Notes under the pieces: model-generated
The model's input: only the letters and a program-made list of their open reading frames with translations
Told to the model about the DNA's origin: nothing
The model's database searches: none
Shown: positions 9,511 to 19,440 of the stretch, piece by piece
Layout: each line of letters begins with the position of its first letter
How positions within the stretch are numbered: position 1 is the stretch's first letter
Program-made: the position numbers and the translations under genes
Assembly (NCBI GenBank): GCA_904063045.1
Contig: CAJFCJ010000101.1
Coordinates: 45,838-86,470, forward strand
From: Dimorphilus gyrociliatus
Taxonomy: Eukaryota > Annelida > Polychaeta > Dinophilidae
Direction of reading: 5' to 3'
Length of the DNA stretch: 40,633 bases

Positions 9511-9519
9511 TCTTTTATA
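9511..9519 (-). promoter_or_regulatory. Candidate TATA box of the peptide gene
   Basis: TATAAAAGA on the minus strand, 79 bases upstream of the start codon at 9432. The surrounding alternating TA sequence reduces its weight. Confidence 0.4.
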
Positions 9520-9532
9520 TTTTTTTGACAAT

Positions 9533-10249
9533 ATGGAGTTTATGATAAAATGAATAGCAAAAAAACCAGTTTAAGACTTCAATAACTCAATACTGTGTAA
9601 TATGCTTCTGAAGGCTGTAAACAAAAATTAATCTGTTACTATTTTATACCTGTGTACTACTTATTCAAAAACCTTTGAGAGAAATACAATCGCCAGGTTT
9701 TTTTTAATATATATCATATTGAAAGTGCTATGTATTATGATACTGTATATCAGAATTTGTACATACCATTTTAAAATCATCAGCAATTGTAGGGGATGTT
9801 CATTTAACTGGGTATTTTAAATGTGATTTTGACTCCTTATTCTTCAAACTAAATATGAACCATGTGAATAAAACATTCAAAATATATATAACACACTTTC
9901 CTGTTCAATGACATATCTACATACCATTATATCATTGAAGGATGTATATTTTGAAAGGAATTGTTGAAGTTGTTCATAAGACCAGCTATTTTTAAGGTGA
10001 TGTTGACTCCTTAATCTTCAAACTATAAATGATTTCTGTGAAAAAAACATTTATAATATATATAAGACACATGGAAAATCCTGTGGGAACATGCCATAAG
10101 CTAATCTGGCCTAGATAAAATTATATAACACCAATGTGGAGACATGAAGTTAGTTAGTAAACTTTAAAATCACTGATAATCAAATTACATCTGAGTGTGA
10201 GAAAGTTCTACAAACATGTTAAAGAGAGATAAGAGTTTGTTGTAACTTG
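9533..10249. other. AT-rich spacer with diverged repeats
   Basis: No gene seen. Two similar stretches (TTTTGACTCCTTATTCTTCAAACT at about 9829 and GTTGACTCCTTAATCTTCAAACT at about 10001, each followed by an AACATT...AATATATATAA block) suggest a diverged tandem repeat of about 170-180 bp. Confidence 0.5.
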
Positions 10250-10950
10250 ATATCAGCATTATAGTATTAATGTATGTACTGAATTTCAAATCTCTATCTT
10301 AATTAACAACAATTAGTCAATAAACTGCAGTTTGGCTATTTTAAATGTACTTTCCATTCTGGTAGGTAGAAAATTTTTCTAGATAAACACTCTGTTGGAA
10401 TTGTTTCTAATTTCCTTATAATAGCAAACTGTAAAACACCTTAACTTCTAATAGTAACTGATATTTGGATTCTGTAAGCAGATTTGAGATTGGCAAACCA
10501 AAAATAGTCAATATACCAAGTTTCAAAGCTCTAAGTTAAGTAATAACAAAGTTAGATTTCAGACGACAAATGTTTTTTGTAGGTCTATATACAAAGTATC
10601 AATTAAAATATAAAGTTGCCATAACTTTTGAGCTAAAAGAGATATTTGGATTCTGTAAAAAGATTTATAATAGGCCCACTAATATTAATCTATGTACCAA
10701 CTTTGAAAGCTTTATGATTATTAATAACAGAGTTAGTTTAACCCTGACGAATATTTCATAAAGCTCACAAATAAAGAATAATGAATAAAACGTGACAGCG
10801 CCATATCTTTTGAACCATAAAAGATAATTGAGTTCTGTAAAAAGATTTGATATAGGCGTAATAATATCAATCTATGTACAGTTTTTGAAAGCTTTAACTT
10901 AATTAATAACAGAATAAAAATTTTGTGACGAAAATATGATTATAGGCTGA
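10250..10950 (+). repeat. About 182-bp tandem repeat, direct copies
   Basis: GATATTTGGATTCTGTAA at 10459, the same at 10641, and GATAATTGAGTTCTGTAA at 10823 give a period of 181-182 bases. Each unit continues with AAGATTT, a T(A/G)TGTACC-like block, TTTGAAAGCTTTA and an ATTAATAACAGAGTTAG-like end. A more diverged unit lies at about 10260-10330. This is the same family, in the opposite orientation, as 4320-4830. Confidence 0.75.
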
Positions 10951-12936
10951 CATTTAATGTACTGTTCAAAAGTAACTTATATAAAAAAATAAATTATTTA
11001 ATGAATTACATAAAAGAGATGCACTAAACTTCAAGGCAATGTAGCTCAAAAACTAATTCTCATTAAATCAAGATGAAGGGACTCATCTTCACAAAGAAGG
11101 GGGAAGTTGTACAACTTTGGTTATATTTTACATGCTTGAACTCTATTATTTTATGCAACATATACATGTACATCTTAAAACCTACGCAAGAAAATGCTAT
11201 AACATTGGCCAAACATAAGTCTGATTAGTCAGCTTGAAGGTTCATCTTTAATTACCAATAAAGGTTTGGCCAAGTTATAATTTAATTAACTTGCCTAGGG
11301 TGTGGCCAAGTTATAATTCAATTAACCTTCCTAAATGTTGAACCTTGTAACATCCTGTTACTAAAGATAAATATGAACTACACATTTCGGCAACTGTAAA
11401 GTGATGATTGGATGTCAGAGACAAACCTCAAAGTGTATAAATCCTCATTATTCTCATTTGGCATGCAGCTTCCATCTGGACCCAAGGACCTGGGAAAATC
11501 ATCTGGAAACAACCTCCACTGGAACCATCCATCTACTCCTCAACATTGGAAGACAGTTTGGTAATTTGGCAACCTGCTATTACAAACTATCTACTCTGCT
11601 ATTGAACTCTCATATTGTTACTTGCTTAAGTATTATTATTGCGAATAAACCATTTTAATTTAAACATTTGTTTAAAGGTTCGAGTAGAACCAGTATTGTT
11701 ATAACTTGCAAACGCATAGATTTTGCCAGCAAGAGCAGTACATCATCGTACTGTCATATCTGAAGGTGTTTCATTTCAGAGTATGTTGCACTTATATCAA
11801 TAGAAGAAATGTCAATATTGCAATACTGGCAAATATATGGGCTGTGCTGTTCAGGTTATACTATGTGAGGCTTCTGTTTATCACCAGGTCATTCCACAGT
11901 CTCATCTGGCTGAGTCTCTTATTTTTATTAGATATGGCCATCAATATTTACTTTATCTTCACAATTTGTTTCATGAGATCATTGCTGTATTTCAATATCA
12001 ATATACTGGTGGATGGATGGGGGATTGCAGAGAAGGTCGATGCTATGGGCGATGTGATACCGGGATTGTGAAGGATTGTGAAGGATTGTAATTGTGTTTC
12101 TTTATTTTGTTTGTGGATTTTTTTTATGAAAATTCTCTTCTTTTCATAAGAATCTCTCATGTGAAGAAATTCTTAGAATTTTTGTTCATTTTACATCTTT
12201 TAAATGTTTTACGAAAATTTTATAAGAAGTATAAGCTCAGAGAGTTCTTTAAAAAAATAGTTTTCAATCCTAAAACCTGAATAAACATATTGAAAGATTA
12301 TTAGCAGAGGCACATCATACATAAAGATTTCTGAATCTTTCCATGTCATTGAAAAATTACTGAGGACATTGGGCATTTCAAATAAAATGTGAAGAGAAAA
12401 GTTAGAACTACATCTGATAAGATGGCATCGAATGTGTTGACAGGATTGCAAAAAATGTCTTTTTAAAACCTTGGCTACGTGTTAATTTTGGCTGTTCCAA
12501 TCAAAAGACATGTTGTCATGACACCTCTGACAATTTAAATGGAGAGTAAATAACATTTTACACATTGAATCTGAACAAAAATAATGTCGATCCATGATCG
12601 CCATTTTAAAATATCCTCCTGTGCCAGCAACAATTGCAAAAGTATTTTTTTACAAGCGAAACTTTAAGCAAGGAGAATTACTAAAGATCAAGTGTGCAAA
12701 CAAACTTTACTACGATATTTTTGAATATGTCACTGATGAAAAAGAGGTTGAAAAACATGAAAGATGAGACCAAATTGTGGTAGATGCAGGGTTTTGAGAA
12801 TGAGAATTTATTATTTCCTTGCTATGAGTATCTCATTCTGTGGTACTTTTCTGCCTCTTGAGTCTTTTCTGAGAGGTTCAACAAAAAATATTTTAAATTT
12901 TCAAAATGTGATAAAGAGGCGAAGCCGGCTGGCCAC
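10951..12936. other. About 2 kb without a recognised gene
   Basis: It contains a 37-bp direct duplication (TTTGGCCAAGTTATAATTTA at about 11263 and TGTGGCCAAGTTATAATTCA at about 11300) and a triplicated GGATTGTGAA (about 12062-12090). Several overlapping open stretches at 11401-12280 are under 125 codons, lack motifs and compete with each other. A minus-strand stretch near 12490-12590 has a Cys pattern (CSDSMCK, NCQRCH) that could be a transposase zinc domain. I see nothing firmer. Confidence 0.4.
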
Positions 12937-13080
12937 TTAAATCCAATCATTATTACTCAAGTTCGATCATGTTTTTGCTTAAAATCCAATTGAAATTACT
13001 TAAATCCAATTGAAATTGATTAAATCCAATTAAAATTACTTGAATCCAATCATATTTTTACTAAAAATCCAATTTAAAAT
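12937..13080 (+). repeat. Left end repeat block
   Basis: At least five copies of (A)TTACTTAAATCCAATYRWW or close variants, including GCTTAAAATCCAATTG and ACTAAAAATCCAATTTAAA. Confidence 0.75.
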
Positions 13081-13217
13081 TAAACTGAAAAAAGATTGTA
13101 TTAAAAAAAAACGGATTCAATCACTCTTTCCATCACTTATTTTTAAAGAATAAATAAAAGATGGCAGAATGGTTTGCTTCTTGGGCCGTCCTTTTTAGCC
13201 AAATTTTCATAGGTGTT

Positions 13218-13493
13218 TCATATAAATGTGAATGTCCGTATTTTTTGAAAGCAAATAGTAAATAAAGTGAAATTCTCCATTGCCGATTTGAGCACTATCA
13301 AATTTTCTGACACACTGATCTGTCCTAATGACACAAATTCATTATCTTGAGAATGGTTCAAATGTGAGAGATATAAAATGGTCTGATCTTCGCTCAAGGC
13401 GTGTTTATCAAGAGATGGGCCGAGTTTATTATAGGATGTCATAGTTTTTTCACTGAAGAATCTTGGAGAGATTAGATGCTCTAATATCACCAT
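13218..13493 (-). CDS. Unknown short frame inside the 12.9-15.2 kb element
   Basis: 91 codons, mixed hydrophilic sequence (starts MVILEHLISPRFF) and no motif I recognise. It may be an exon or decayed piece of the element's own gene, together with the two frames upstream on the same strand. Confidence 0.3.
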   Translation of the reverse strand: MVILEHLISPRFFSEKTMTSYNKLGPSLDKHALSEDQTILYLSHLNHSQDNEFVSLGQISVSENLIVLKSAMENFTLFTICFQKIRTFTFI

Positions 13494-13739
13494 CTGGGTG
13501 AGAGATCTGAAATTATCGCCTCGAACGATAATTCACAGCTGTTTACAATGAAAAATGTTTCCCTTTTTTCTCAAAGAGTTCAGAGGCATTCTAATAAGAT
13601 TCTGATCCACAGAGCATCATCGATGCTAACACAAAAAGTGTATCGTTATCTGAGAATCCGAAAAGGATTAGTGCAAAATCTGCACTTGAAAAATTGAAAG
13701 TTCTATCAATGTCAAAGAACCTCGCATCTAGAGTATTTT

Positions 13740-14168
13740 TTAACAATTTTTAATTTGAAAGAAAAACTGTATGTCTTTTGCATTCAGTTGAGCAATTAAG
13801 TCCTTGTTTTCATTCATCAAATTTGCGAGAATCAGTTTGAAATCACTAAAATTTTCTAATTTTGCATCTTCTTTGAGTTTTGTCTGTTTCAGGTTATATA
13901 CTGTCAGGATATTCAGGTATCCTTCCTGAACATAGATATCGTTCCACGAACGATTTAGGAGTTTTCTCCATTGTGAAAGAGGATGAAGAAATTTGCATAA
14001 AAACTGAGGGTTAAATTTATTTTCTTTTTTCAAGAGCGGCTGTGTGGCTTTGAACAGATAAAGATGGTGATAAAATGTCCGGAGTGGAGACATTCTGTGA
14101 CAATACTCTGTTGCTTTTATATCTTTGTATCCATTTTGTAATATGCTGATATTTTTTCGGGGTGGCAA
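13740..14168 (-). CDS. Unknown frame inside the 12.9-15.2 kb element
   Basis: 142 codons starting MPPRKNISILQNGYK, with a Trp-containing segment (QWRKLLNRSWNDIYV) and a helical charged C terminus (ANLMNENKDLIAQLNAKD). This is the longest frame of the element. There are no catalytic motifs and no family is recognised. Confidence 0.4.
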   Translation of the reverse strand: MPPRKNISILQNGYKDIKATEYCHRMSPLRTFYHHLYLFKATQPLLKKENKFNPQFLCKFLHPLSQWRKLLNRSWNDIYVQEGYLNILTVYNLKQTKLKEDAKLENFSDFKLILANLMNENKDLIAQLNAKDIQFFFQIKNC

Positions 14169-14414
14169 GTTTGCATCGTGATTTAAAAGCTCATTTATCC
14201 TCCTTTTCTTTTCTATAGTTTTCGATTTTAAAGCTGATAATTGACAATCATGAGTGTATGTATGATTCTGTTGGTTTATAACACTCTTATTATCATTTGT
14301 GATGCTTCAATTCTGAAAATTGCAATCTGTCAGTAAACACTTCCATTTCTTCACAGTTTTTCCATCAGATCTTTGTACATTCATGACTAAGAGAATACCT
14401 GAATCAGAATATTA

Positions 14415-14578
14415 GAACCGCCAACCATTTTTTTGAACCTCCAACCATTTTTCACAGCCGCCAACCAAAATTAAAGCCTCGCAACCAAAATTTTGAACAG
14501 CCAACCTATTTTTTAGACTTCGCAACCATTTTTCAGACTTCACAACCATTTTTTAGAACCAGCAACCCAAAAATATTT
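14415..14578. repeat. 20-21 bp minisatellite
   Basis: About eight units of the form GAACCGCCAACCATTTTTTT, with variants such as ACTTCGCAACCATTTTTCAG. The CAACC core is nearly constant and the A/T tract variable. It lies within the 12.9-15.2 kb element. Confidence 0.8.
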
Positions 14579-14657
14579 TTGAAAGGAAATTCGAAATATT
14601 TTTTAAAATAAAAACAATAAATTTGATTTGAAAACAAACAATGGATTAAAAAGAGTT

Positions 14658-14954
14658 TCATTCCTTACGCTTGGCTGTGAAGTTATTTTGATTGGTTAGA
14701 TGATTGGTGTTCTTTTTCGGCCTTCCTTGTTCTGAACGGCCAAGAAGTGGTGTCTCAAATATTTCAGACACATTTTCTGAAATAAAAACTGAATAAACCA
14801 TACCTGAATGGATAATTTGTGTATTTTGATGCTCAATCACATTCCAAATTATTGTGGTTCTCTTTGTCTTTTGAAAAATCTCAGTTTGTACAGAAAAATT
14901 TCTTCCTTCTATGCATGATCCTTCTGTTGAGTCATCTGGCTTTTTATCCTTCAT
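14658..14954 (-). CDS. Unknown basic frame with AT-hook-like motif
   Basis: 98 codons. Near the C terminus it reads EQGRPKKN, close to the GRP core of an AT-hook DNA-binding motif, and the end is basic (NNFTAKRKE). Otherwise unrecognised. As part of a mobile element, a DNA-binding protein would make sense, but this is inference. Confidence 0.35.
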   Translation of the reverse strand: MKDKKPDDSTEGSCIEGRNFSVQTEIFQKTKRTTIIWNVIEHQNTQIIHSGMVYSVFISENVSEIFETPLLGRSEQGRPKKNTNHLTNQNNFTAKRKE

Positions 14955-15039
14955 GTCTTCTTTTTTCTCAGCATTTTCTGAGAGATCATGATATTTTCAT
15001 AAAAATGATTATTTCTTCTAGATGATCTAAAATTTTGAA

Positions 15040-15225
15040 AATCCAATTTTTACTTCTAATAGAGTAAAATTGGATTTTTAGCAAACAAATGATGGGATTC
15101 ATTCAATTTGAATTGAATTTTTATTTTGAATTGATTCAAGTAATAATGGTTGGATTTAAGTAATAATGATTAGATTTAAGTAATAATGATTGATTTAAGT
15201 AATAATAGTTATATTCAAGTATTTA
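15040..15225 (-). repeat. Right end repeat block
   Basis: The reverse complement gives four consecutive ATTATTACTTAAATCYAAYC-type units plus diverged copies inward (CTAAAAATCCAATTTTAC). Confidence 0.75.
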
Positions 15226-16180
15226 TCCTTTATGAATGGTAACATCTGAGGGGTTAAGAATTCTACGTCTCGGCTGGATCACGAATTCACATCAGATGGT
15301 AACTTTGACATGTCTTTGTGATTCATTTTCTTTTCTTTTTCATTCATAAAAACAAGATAATTATCTTTTGAGAGCTCCTCTTTTATAACCTCTGTGGTTC
15401 CTCTTATTTTATTCTCTTTTCTTTTTTGAAATCATTAATTGTGACAATCTGTTTTTTCACAAATTGTTCTTGTTTCTTTTGAAATCTTTGGGCATATTTG
15501 CAAATCTTTTGATGCTCTTTTTTTATATTCTCTAATTCACTTGTCCACACCCTTGTAAATGTCATCTTTATTGTTGAATGTAATGTTCTGTTATACTTTG
15601 TTATAATTTCTTGTAATTTCTCATTCGATATTTTTTTTTTTATTTCTTCTTCTCATCATTTCTCGTAATATTCTGATTTATCTTTGAAACCTTCCTTTAG
15701 TTTCGAATAGGTTTTTTTATCAACACAAATTTATTCTGAAAAACTCACCATACAATCAAAAACAACTCAGTAAAAAGAGATGAGAAAAGAATTAACTGGT
15801 CTGCTCGTCAGAGCAACCGTGGCCATCTGGCCTTTGGTTCATGCGTTTCGAATAGGTGGAAACAGAAAATCAACCCTAAAAATATTATTTTAAAAACGAC
15901 ATCGTACATAATCATATTTAAAAAACATAGAAAAAGGAAATTCTATCAAAATTCGACAATGATTGAGGTAGGATTCATTGGCTAGAGACCTGTTCCTACC
16001 TATTTTTATGTATGTTTTTTTGACAATATTTTTCAATTCCATGTTCTGAACGAGAGTTTCACAATAAAACACTCTTATTATCAAATTTTCTTATGTGAGT
16101 ATGGAAAAATAATACGAAAATTATTCTATTTAAAACTAGAGGAGAAAATAACATCAGCTGATGTAGATCAGAATAGGATT
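15226..16180. other. Region with a short charged coding-like fragment
   Basis: On the minus strand, 15628-15404 is open for 74 codons and ends in TAA. It encodes a highly charged, probably coiled-coil sequence (TRVWTSELENIKKEHQKI and on). It looks like a transposon gene remnant, but the family is unknown. The rest, up to the MULE transposase start at 16181, has no supported gene. 15795-15855 is less AT-rich but does not fold as a tRNA by eye. Confidence 0.35.
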
Positions 16181-17296
16181 GTGTCGGAATGTACTTCGAT
16201 GATTGTGGTGAATGATTTAAAATACATTCCAACAAAACAATATAATATCAGGTATGTTATTAAACTGATAGACACAAAATACAATGAAAGGATAAAGAAA
16301 AATGACGATGTTACGGATGAATGTAGAGTAACTCTGTGGAAAGATGTGTTTCTCAGATATGATTCTGGAATATCTGATAAAAAAAGAATAATGGTTTTCT
16401 TTTCTGAAAATACAAAAAATTTTATGAAAGAGGTATCCGTCATATTGATTGATGGCACTTTTAAAATTTCACCAACAAGTTCACGACAAGTTCTAACAAT
16501 TCATGGTCTGCATATCGATAAGTATTATCCTTTAATTTACTTGATTCTTCCAGATAAATCGACAACAACTTATAAAAAGGCTTTTAAAATAATCACAGAA
16601 AAAATTCAATTTGATCCAGAGTATATAATAACAGATTTCGAATTGGGTCTGATAAATTCTTTGAGAGAGACCTTCACTCATGCAAAATTTGGTGGCTGCT
16701 TGTTTCATTTCACACCAGCAATATGGAAAAAAATACAAAAATTAGGAATTGCCTCAGTTTATATGAAAGACATTGGAGTTCAAAAGATCGTTCACAAAAT
16801 ATTAGCTCTTCCTTTTTATCCTGTAGATGATATTGAGAGGAGAGTATCAGAAATCAAAAGTGAAGTCATCTATCGTGAAAGAGAAAACACATTTGATGCT
16901 GTTTTTGAATATTTAGAAAATGTTTATTTAGGAAGATATGAATATGGTATTTATGATTCTCCAACATATCTTATAGATTTCTGGAATGTATATGATTGTG
17001 TATTGTCTGATATACCACATACAACAAACATACTTGAAGCATGGCACAGAGAAATGAATGAACAAATTGGGGTAGTGCACCCAAATATTGCTCATTTAGT
17101 GAAGTTTTTTAAACAAGAGGAAGAAAAAACATATGTTGGTATTAATCAGGCATTTCAAGGTGTGTTAAATACTCAGCAAAGTAAAGATTTCAAAAAAGAA
17201 TATTTTCTAAAGCAAATATTAAAGAAAAAAGAGAAATTTGAAGACAATTCATTTTTTAAAGCATTGGATTCTGTTTATGGTTGGAAGCTAGAATAG
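16181..17296 (+). CDS. Intact MULE-type transposase, intronless
   Basis: 371 residues without interruption. The MULE DDE core has its catalytic residues: Asp91 in LIDGTFK, Asp152 in IITDFELG, and Glu286 in TTNILEAWHREMN. CLFHF (172-176) is the family's conserved Cys/His block. It is related to the transposase at 203-1334 but has no introns. The N-terminal zinc-finger domain common in autonomous MULEs is not visible in the 90 residues before the core. AATAAA at 17303 lies just after the stop codon. No inverted repeats were found around it, so it may be an element whose ends are lost or a stand-alone copy. An open frame in this decayed region suggests recent activity or selection. Confidence 0.85.
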   Translation: MSECTSMIVVNDLKYIPTKQYNIRYVIKLIDTKYNERIKKNDDVTDECRVTLWKDVFLRYDSGISDKKRIMVFFSENTKNFMKEVSVILIDGTFKISPTSSRQVLTIHGLHIDKYYPLIYLILPDKSTTTYKKAFKIITEKIQFDPEYIITDFELGLINSLRETFTHAKFGGCLFHFTPAIWKKIQKLGIASVYMKDIGVQKIVHKILALPFYPVDDIERRVSEIKSEVIYRERENTFDAVFEYLENVYLGRYEYGIYDSPTYLIDFWNVYDCVLSDIPHTTNILEAWHREMNEQIGVVHPNIAHLVKFFKQEEEKTYVGINQAFQGVLNTQQSKDFKKEYFLKQILKKKEKFEDNSFFKALDSVYGWKLE

Positions 17297-17474
17297 CAGG
17301 TGAATAAATCTGTTTTTTTATTTTTTGTTAAAAATAACCACTGGCAATGCTATCTTATGTTTTTTTTGTGTTACAACACCCAATTAACAGTTATATGACT
17401 GCAAAATATTTTTTTGTTTGTAATCTATTCATAGATATTATTGATCAAAAATGCTGCTAGATTAATTTGATAAA

Positions 17475-17611
17475 ATTTTTGCCAAATCGGCAAAATTTTA
17501 CAGAGTTAACTCATAAACATACTTTTTTGCATTATTCTTTTCAATTTTCTTCATATTTTTTAAACTATTGTTGATTTTAAAGGGTATTTTTGCCATTTTA
17601 GCAAAAATACC
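17475..17611. repeat. Two adjacent palindromes
   Basis: AAAATTTTTGCC / GGCAAAATTTT with a 5-base loop (about 17475-17501) and GGTATTTTTGC / GCAAAAATACC with a 7-base loop (17583-17611). Their stems share TTTTTGC. They sit just upstream of the gag remnant and could be element termini or MITE ends. Confidence 0.55.
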
Positions 17612-17619
17612 TCAAGCCC

Positions 17620-18190
17620 ACAAGATGCAGGTAAATTCGCATCAAGGTTAAATGAAATAGCTGAACTCCTTAAATTGGACAGTAATACACAACAACATGT
17701 TCTAAACCAACTGATTGAAGAGAACATGCTCGCCAAGGTCAAATCCCACACCACAGCCAAATTGAAGCTGAAGGCAATAAACCTCTGCAATACCCACCTG
17801 AAGATTCTATCATTTATTTAGAAGAGATGCATAATACTAGACAAGAAAATTATACTTCCATATTGACATATATGGAAAAGATCTCAGATGCAGCCAGAAA
17901 ATAGGGGATGTGCGAATGTGCAAAAAAGGCAGAAATCGATGTCAAAATATCCGATACCTTCATAAACAACCTACATCTTAGAGTAAAAATGAAAATGTCT
18001 AAATTGGGTAAGCACACCTTACAAGATGTCCTGGATTCAATCATTACGTCAGAAAAGATGATTCTTAATAATCTGAAATTGTCACAATCTCCTACTGTCA
18101 CATCTACAAACTCTTCTAACAATCAGATACTCAAAAATGATGGTAAAACTACAAAAACCCCATCAAAAATAAAGTTTTTTTCAATATCAT
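17620..18190 (+). pseudogene. Ty3/gypsy gag remnant (element A)
   Basis: The frame is broken by stops and shifts, but pieces read as Ty3-type gag: FASRLNEIAELLKLDSN, then KISDTFINNLHLRVKMKMSK (from 17908). The order gag, protease, RT on the same strand with 18411-19440 supports this. No zinc knuckle is visible. Confidence 0.6.
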
Positions 18191-18410
18191 AAAAACTCAA
18201 GCCACAGCACAGAGAATTTTCGGACCATAAAATTGGTTGCTCAACAAAATAGAGCTAGACATCTAACAAACACATCATTGTCTTCGAATCACAACCGCAG
18301 CAGCAATATCTATTGGAAAAACGAAATAAAGATGATAAAAGAGATGCAAGATTTTCAACAGCAATAAAAAGGAGAATAATGAAAAGGATGCTAACAAAGA
18401 AACAAAAAAC

Positions 18411-18713
18411 ATGCTCATAAATACAGCAGAAGAACCAAAACAGATCATCCTAAACACAAAACATGTTAAACTGGTGATTGATACTGGATCTGGACTTAAT
18501 TTCCTCAGCAAGAAAAAAGACAGAGTACTTAGGTTAACACCAGAAAAAAACGATGCAGTCAAAATCACATTTGGAAATGGCTCAATGTTTACAACTGAAA
18601 ATATTGTTACAATATCCCTCGAAGTCAGCAATAATCAAGTAAGCAAAATAGGCTCAAAATTCTATATTGCTGACAATCTACCTTATGACAGTGTAATCGG
18701 ACTCAAATACTAA
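18411..18713 (+). pseudogene. Ty3/gypsy retropepsin remnant (element A)
   Basis: 100 open codons containing the aspartic protease signature VKLVIDTGSGLNFL and a terminal DSVIGLKY corresponding to the family's I(I/L)G block. It stops right after, in a region with several stops before the RT. Confidence 0.75.
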
Positions 18714-18949
18714 CGAGAACAAAAATGCACAATTAATCTCGCAGATGGCACAGTAAAACTGGACAACAACTATATAGACACAAATTTATCACACATTTCA
18801 ACACATCCAGATAATTTAATTGTCTTTAACACAAACCTACTCACAATAACTAAGAAAATCGAATCACTGGTCAAATCATATAAGATGAAGGGGCTAAGCT
18901 TGGTAAAATTCCAGAAGATACCTGTTGAATCAACTTGTTAGAAAACAAA

Positions 18950-19440
18950 GTTATCACAGAACCCCCATATCCAGTACCAAATAAGCTCAAAGAACAAGTC
19001 ACAGAACATATAAGAGAGTTAATTAAAGATCGGATCATCAAAAAATCAAGATTGAACTAAAACAGCCCAACTTATGTAATACCTAAACCAAATGGTGACA
19101 TGCGATTAGTCACAACATTAAAATCACTGAATAATATGATAAAGCCACTCGACTTCTCTTTCTCGTCAGTTGAAGACCATATTTTTGATCTAAAAGGTAC
19201 AAAAATTTTCTCTAAAGTTGACATGAAGGTTGGATACTATCAGATCACCATACGTGAAAAGGATACTGAGAGAACTGCATTTAGTATCCTAGGCCAGAAG
19301 TTTGAATACCTCAGAATGCCATTAGGCATAAAAACAGCTACATTCATTTTTCAAAGAACCACAAAACAACTGCTCAGTCACCTACCATTCATAATTGTTT
19401 ATTTAGATGATATCCTCCTTTATAGTAAAAATGAGAGCTA
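18950..19440 (+). pseudogene. Ty3/gypsy reverse transcriptase remnant (element A)
   Basis: 19100-19440 is open and contains fingers/palm motifs: MRLVTTLKSLN, KIFSKVDMKVGYYQI (catalytic Asp), FEYLRMPLGIKTATF, and IIVYLDDILLYSK (the YLDD box). Upstream, 18950-19090 has recognisable but broken RT N-terminal sequence. Similarity ends at about 19438, where unrelated sequence begins. RNase H is missing. The integrase piece at 26540-26935 could be its displaced 3' part. Confidence 0.8.

Larger units (their letters stand above)
12937..15225. mobile_element. Unclassified element with long tandem-repeat inverted ends
   Basis: Both ends are made of 20-bp units close to ATTACTTAAATCCAATCATT, in opposite orientations. 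The left block reads as the unit itself (12937-13080) and the right block as its reverse complement (15040-15225). The 2.3-kb body holds three short minus-strand frames of unknown type and a 20-21 bp minisatellite. The architecture resembles the tandem-repeat ends of the MULE at 72-3740, but no transposase motif is visible and I could not find a target duplication. Element ends are approximate. Confidence 0.6.

Noticed and set aside
9127-9531. Unspliced 134-codon reading of the peptide gene
   Set aside because: It places an internal Met signal peptide mid-protein and translates an intron with clear GT-AG ends; the spliced 83-residue model fits better.
11401-12280. Several overlapping frames of 60-121 codons on both strands
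   Set aside because: They compete with each other, carry no motif and show no splice pattern. Chance frames or an unidentifiable relic.
15795-15860. tRNA-like stretch (GC-richer, TTCGAAT)
   Set aside because: No acceptor-stem pairing and no proper B box spacing; a cloverleaf cannot be drawn.
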